Of a stretch of 12,393 nucleotides of DNA, positions 10,274-12,393 are shown piece by piece; the stretch's first letter is position 1; each line of letters starts with the position of its first letter. This DNA comes from Bacteroidales bacterium (lineage in GTDB: Bacteria > Bacteroidota > Bacteroidia > Bacteroidales > F082): contig JAFZXR010000003.1 in NCBI GenBank assembly GCA_017616675.1, positions 1 to 12,393 of the forward strand, in the 5' to 3' direction. Below the pieces are notes generated by a model that saw only the letters and a program-made list of their open reading frames with translations, was not told the origin of the DNA and ran no database searches. Position numbers and translations under genes: made by a program.

Positions 10274-10992
10274 CTTAACTTAAACATTACTCCAGCCCTG
10301 AACGTCGCTTCATAAAACTTCACCGTGCCGTGAAACAGTCCGGCCGACTGCATCGTGACCTCTGCCAAAGCGCTCCACCGTGACTTATAATCCCATCGTC
10401 CGCCAAGAGCAAAAATAGGCTCCCACATACGCTCATATTCGTAATCGTTGAAGTTGCCGCCAACGAGATAAACATCCCAAGGGTTGTCGAAGCCCATGAT
10501 GCTGACTTTTACCTTGTAAAGCAGGTTGAACGGCTCGGTAACCGGACTGTCGGTCGAGTGCCAGTCACGATTCAAATCATCAATGGTGCGGGAGAATAAT
10601 CCAACTTGTGCCGAAAAATGGCGCATCTTGTAGCCCACGCTGCCGGCATACACAAACTCAAAAATCTTATATTTATCAAAGATTCGCGAACTAAGAGTGC
10701 CTTCGGCGAAGACAAAGCCGTTATTACAAACCTCAAACGACGGACTGACACTCAGCCCCATCGCGTAAGTCTGCGCGCTCAACGCCTCGAGATTTAAAGT
10801 TACATCTGTATTATCGACATGCAAAACGCCTTTCAGGTCGGTGCCGCCGTAATAATTATAAGTGTGGTTGTAGCCCGCAACGCCCAAAGCCATAAAATCG
10901 GCGGAGATATCGTGTTTTCTGGCTTCTTGAGCATTCAAGATGAAGGCCGAACACAGACAAAGCAGCAGAAAAATATGGCGTTTTTCGGACAT
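10270..10992 (-). CDS. Predicted outer-membrane beta-barrel protein, function unknown
   Basis: A 240-residue protein with a clear signal peptide (residues 1-21, ending in ILNA, cleavage before Gln22, the common Bacteroidota pattern). The mature part shows alternating hydrophobic/polar stretches rich in Tyr, Phe, Trp and Gly, such as TYAMGLSVSPSF, GFVFAEGTLSSRI, FVYAGSVGYKM, FSAQVGLFSR, WDVYLVGGNF, IFALGGRWDY, WSALAEVTM and TFRAGVMFKLR. This is what is expected of a barrel of perhaps 8-10 strands; the protein ends in F-K-L-R, without the usual terminal aromatic. No named family recognised. The stop overlaps the start of the phosphoesterase gene by 4 bp, so the two are probably made together and may act together at the envelope. 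A -7 box lies 27 bases upstream. Divergent from apt. Confidence 0.85.
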   Translation of the reverse strand: MSEKRHIFLLLCLCSAFILNAQEARKHDISADFMALGVAGYNHTYNYYGGTDLKGVLHVDNTDVTLNLEALSAQTYAMGLSVSPSFEVCNNGFVFAEGTLSSRIFDKYKIFEFVYAGSVGYKMRHFSAQVGLFSRTIDDLNRDWHSTDSPVTEPFNLLYKVKVSIMGFDNPWDVYLVGGNFNDYEYERMWEPIFALGGRWDYKSRWSALAEVTMQSAGLFHGTVKFYEATFRAGVMFKLR

Positions 10993-11018
10993 TTTTTGTC
11001 AATCATTTATTATCATTG

Positions 11019-11026
11019 CAAATTTA
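11019..11026 (-). promoter_or_regulatory. -7 promoter box for the barrel-phosphoesterase operon
   Basis: Minus-strand TAAATTTG is an exact TAnnTTTG match, 26 bases before the ATG at 10992. It faces away from the apt promoter box at 11064-11071, from which it is separated by 37 bp. No convincing -33 element is seen in the A/T-rich upstream DNA. Confidence 0.55.
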
Positions 11027-11063
11027 TAAAAAAAACTTCCTTATTTCACATTAAATTTTTTAG

Positions 11064-11071
11064 TATTTTTG
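11064..11071 (+). promoter_or_regulatory. -7 promoter box for apt-gldFG
   Basis: TATTTTTG matches TAnnTTTG exactly and ends 18 bases before the apt ATG at 11090. The leader would be about 12 nt and A-rich, with no Shine-Dalgarno sequence. As apt, gldF and gldG are closely spaced, this is likely the promoter for all three. Confidence 0.55.
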
Positions 11072-11089
11072 CTTTTTAAAAAATAAGTT

Positions 11090-11614
11090 ATGAAAGATTT
11101 AAAAGACTATATCCGCACGATACCCGATTTCCCGATAAAAGGAATACAGTTTCGCGATATTACAACCTTGATACAGAACGCCGAAGGCTTCCATCTGGCC
11201 ATCGACAAGATGTGCGACATGGTGAAGCATCTCGACTATGACGTGATCATCGGTGCCGAGTCGCGCGGCTTCGTGTTCAGCGCTCCAATGGCGTATAAGC
11301 AGAATAAGTCGCTGGTGCTCATCCGCAAGAAAGGCAAGCTGCCGGGCAAGGTCGTCTCGCAAGACTTCGACCTCGAATATGGCAGTGCCACGATAGAGAT
11401 GCACGTCGACAGCTTCAAACCAGGCACCAAGGTGCTCGTGGTCGACGACCTGCTGGCTACCGGCGGCACCCTCGAAGCCATGATAAAGCTGGTTGAGAAA
11501 CAAGGCGGCATCGTCGTCGGAGCATGCGTGTTCATCGAGCTGCCCGACCTCAAGGGACGCGAACGACTCAAGGGTTATCCGGTGTTCAGCGCGGTGTCGT
11601 TTGAAGGCGAATAA
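11090..11614 (+). CDS. apt: Adenine phosphoribosyltransferase
   Basis: Converts adenine and PRPP to AMP and pyrophosphate in the cytoplasm (purine salvage, EC 2.4.2.7). The 174-residue length is typical. Family features in order: PDFPIKGIQFRDITTL (12-27), the IIGAESRGF segment (53-61), IRKKGKLPG (78-86), the FDLEYG segment (93-98), and the PRPP-binding motif VLVVDDLLATGGT (115-127) with the Asp119-Asp120 pair and TGGT loop. The C-terminus has CVFIELPDLKGRERL, also typical. The ATG at 11090 follows an A-rich leader and gives the standard N-terminus. gldF begins 12 bp after the stop, so co-transcription is expected, though no functional link to the exporter is known to me. Very confident call. 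Confidence 0.97.
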   Translation: MKDLKDYIRTIPDFPIKGIQFRDITTLIQNAEGFHLAIDKMCDMVKHLDYDVIIGAESRGFVFSAPMAYKQNKSLVLIRKKGKLPGKVVSQDFDLEYGSATIEMHVDSFKPGTKVLVVDDLLATGGTLEAMIKLVEKQGGIVVGACVFIELPDLKGRERLKGYPVFSAVSFEGE

Positions 11615-11626
11615 TGAATTTTAACT

Positions 11627-12358
11627 ATGTACGCTCTTTTTAAGAAAGAAATAAATAACTTTTTAAGCTCGCTCATCGGCATCATGGTGGTGGTGGTATT
11701 CCTGCTCATCACCGGACTGTTCCTTTGGGTGTTTCAAAGCGATTTCAACATCACGACGTACGGCTACGCAAGTCTCGACAGTCTGTTTATCATCGCTCCA
11801 TGGGTGTTTTTGTTTCTCGTGCCTGCCGTGACGATGCGTTTCTTCGCCGAAGAACGCCGCACAGGTACCATCGAGATGCTGCTCACCAAGCCATTGTCCG
11901 ACTGGCAGATCGTAGGCGCGAAATACCTCGCCGGCGTCGCCTTGGTGCTGTTGGCGCTCATCCCTACTTTGATTTATTACATCTCGGTCTCGCGACTCGC
12001 CATGCCCGCAGGTAATGTCGACGCCGGCGGGATCTGGGGCTCGTACATAGGCCTCTTCTTCCTCAGCGCAGCCTTCGTCAGCATCGGCGTGTTCTGCAGC
12101 TCGGTCACCAACAACCAGATTCTGGCATTCATCCTCGCGGTGTTTCTCTGCGGATTTCTCTATATCGGCTTCGAACTGATCTATTCGATGTCGCTGTTCG
12201 GAAAAGTCGACCTGTTTATCCAACAGCTCGGCATGGCAGCACACTACAGCTCGATGAGCCGCGGCGTCATCGACACCCGCGACCTGATATATTTTCTCAG
12301 CGTGATTGTGTTATTCTTAAGCCTGACAAAACTCACTTTGTCGAGCAGAAAATGGTAG
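11627..12358 (+). CDS. gldF: GldF-type ABC-2 transporter permease
   Basis: A 243-residue inner-membrane permease, the GldF subunit of the GldA-GldF-GldG ABC transporter first linked to gliding in Flavobacterium and kept in many non-gliding Bacteroidota. Six membrane segments are visible at about 16-36, 51-71, 99-121, 137-158, 163-184 and 219-236. The cytoplasmic coupling stretch EERRTGTIEMLLTKPLSDW (75-93), between segments 2 and 3, is the classic ABC-2 permease motif. The stretch SMSRGVIDTRDLIYFLS (209-225) before the last segment is characteristic of GldF and its relatives. The next gene begins 9 bp downstream with a GldG-like start. The ATPase partner GldA is not in the window. What the complex moves is not established. 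In gut Bacteroidales the name does not imply motility. Confidence 0.93.
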   Translation: MYALFKKEINNFLSSLIGIMVVVVFLLITGLFLWVFQSDFNITTYGYASLDSLFIIAPWVFLFLVPAVTMRFFAEERRTGTIEMLLTKPLSDWQIVGAKYLAGVALVLLALIPTLIYYISVSRLAMPAGNVDAGGIWGSYIGLFFLSAAFVSIGVFCSSVTNNQILAFILAVFLCGFLYIGFELIYSMSLFGKVDLFIQQLGMAAHYSSMSRGVIDTRDLIYFLSVIVLFLSLTKLTLSSRKW

Positions 12359-12362
12359 GAGG
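12357..12362 (+). promoter_or_regulatory. Strong Shine-Dalgarno sequence for the gldG-like gene
   Basis: AGGAGG overlaps the last two bases of the gldF TAG stop and lies 5 bases before the ATG at 12368. It is unusual for this window, where other starts follow A/T-rich leaders, and it fixes the start of the next gene. Confidence 0.7.
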
Positions 12363-12367
12363 CGGCG

Positions 12368-12393
12368 ATGGAAAACAAGAGAAAAAATATCAA
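12368..12393 (+). CDS. gldG: Start of a GldG-like gene (3' truncated by window edge)
   Basis: Only eight full codons are visible, reading MENKRKNI. The Lys/Arg-rich start is typical of GldG proteins, which follow GldF and have a membrane segment soon after the N-terminus. The call rests mainly on position: a start codon 9 bp after the gldF stop, preceded by AGGAGG. The protein itself cannot be checked from this fragment. Confidence 0.6.

Overview
The window looks like a chromosomal segment of a Bacteroidota bacterium, most likely order Bacteroidales. Supporting signs are GH97 and GH92 glycoside hydrolases, a GldF/GldG-type ABC exporter operon, lipoprotein and 'NAQ'-type signal peptides, A-rich leaders mostly lacking Shine-Dalgarno sequences, and -7 boxes of the Bacteroides form TAnnTTTG in front of most transcription units. 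I see no rRNA, tRNA, CRISPR array, transposase or phage gene.

Layout. (1) 2-352 (+) is the C-terminal end of a beta-lactamase-like serine hydrolase cut by the window edge. (2) 410-2704 (+) is a secreted GH97 alpha-glucosidase. (3) 6359-2701 (-) is a two-gene unit: a GH92 alpha-mannosidase lipoprotein, then 8 bp later a DASS/SLC13 dicarboxylate symporter whose stop codon overlaps the GH97 stop. (4) 6419-6931 (+) is msrA, divergent from GH92 with overlapping promoters, and ends in a bidirectional terminator. (5) 9228-6988 (-) is a 746-residue membrane protein of unknown function with an EF-hand, a cysteine cluster and three C-terminal membrane segments. (6) 9253-9374 is a non-coding array of small hairpins separated by AATGTG/CACATT spacers. 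(7) 10992-9368 (-) is a translationally coupled pair: a predicted outer-membrane barrel protein and a metallophosphoesterase lipoprotein. The lipoprotein's signal peptide contains an in-frame palindromic repeat. (8) 11090-12393 (+) is apt, gldF and the first codons of a gldG-like gene.

Function. Genes 1-4 fit a polysaccharide- and glycoprotein-using gut or rumen lifestyle: periplasmic or surface release of glucose and mannose, with an organic-acid symporter in the mannosidase operon. No SusC/SusD pair is visible, so this is not a complete polysaccharide utilisation locus within the window. apt (purine salvage), msrA (protein repair) and gldFG are housekeeping.

The least explained parts are the hairpin array, the repeat inside a signal-peptide coding region, and the 746-residue protein. 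All functional calls come from reading motifs by eye; no database search was run.
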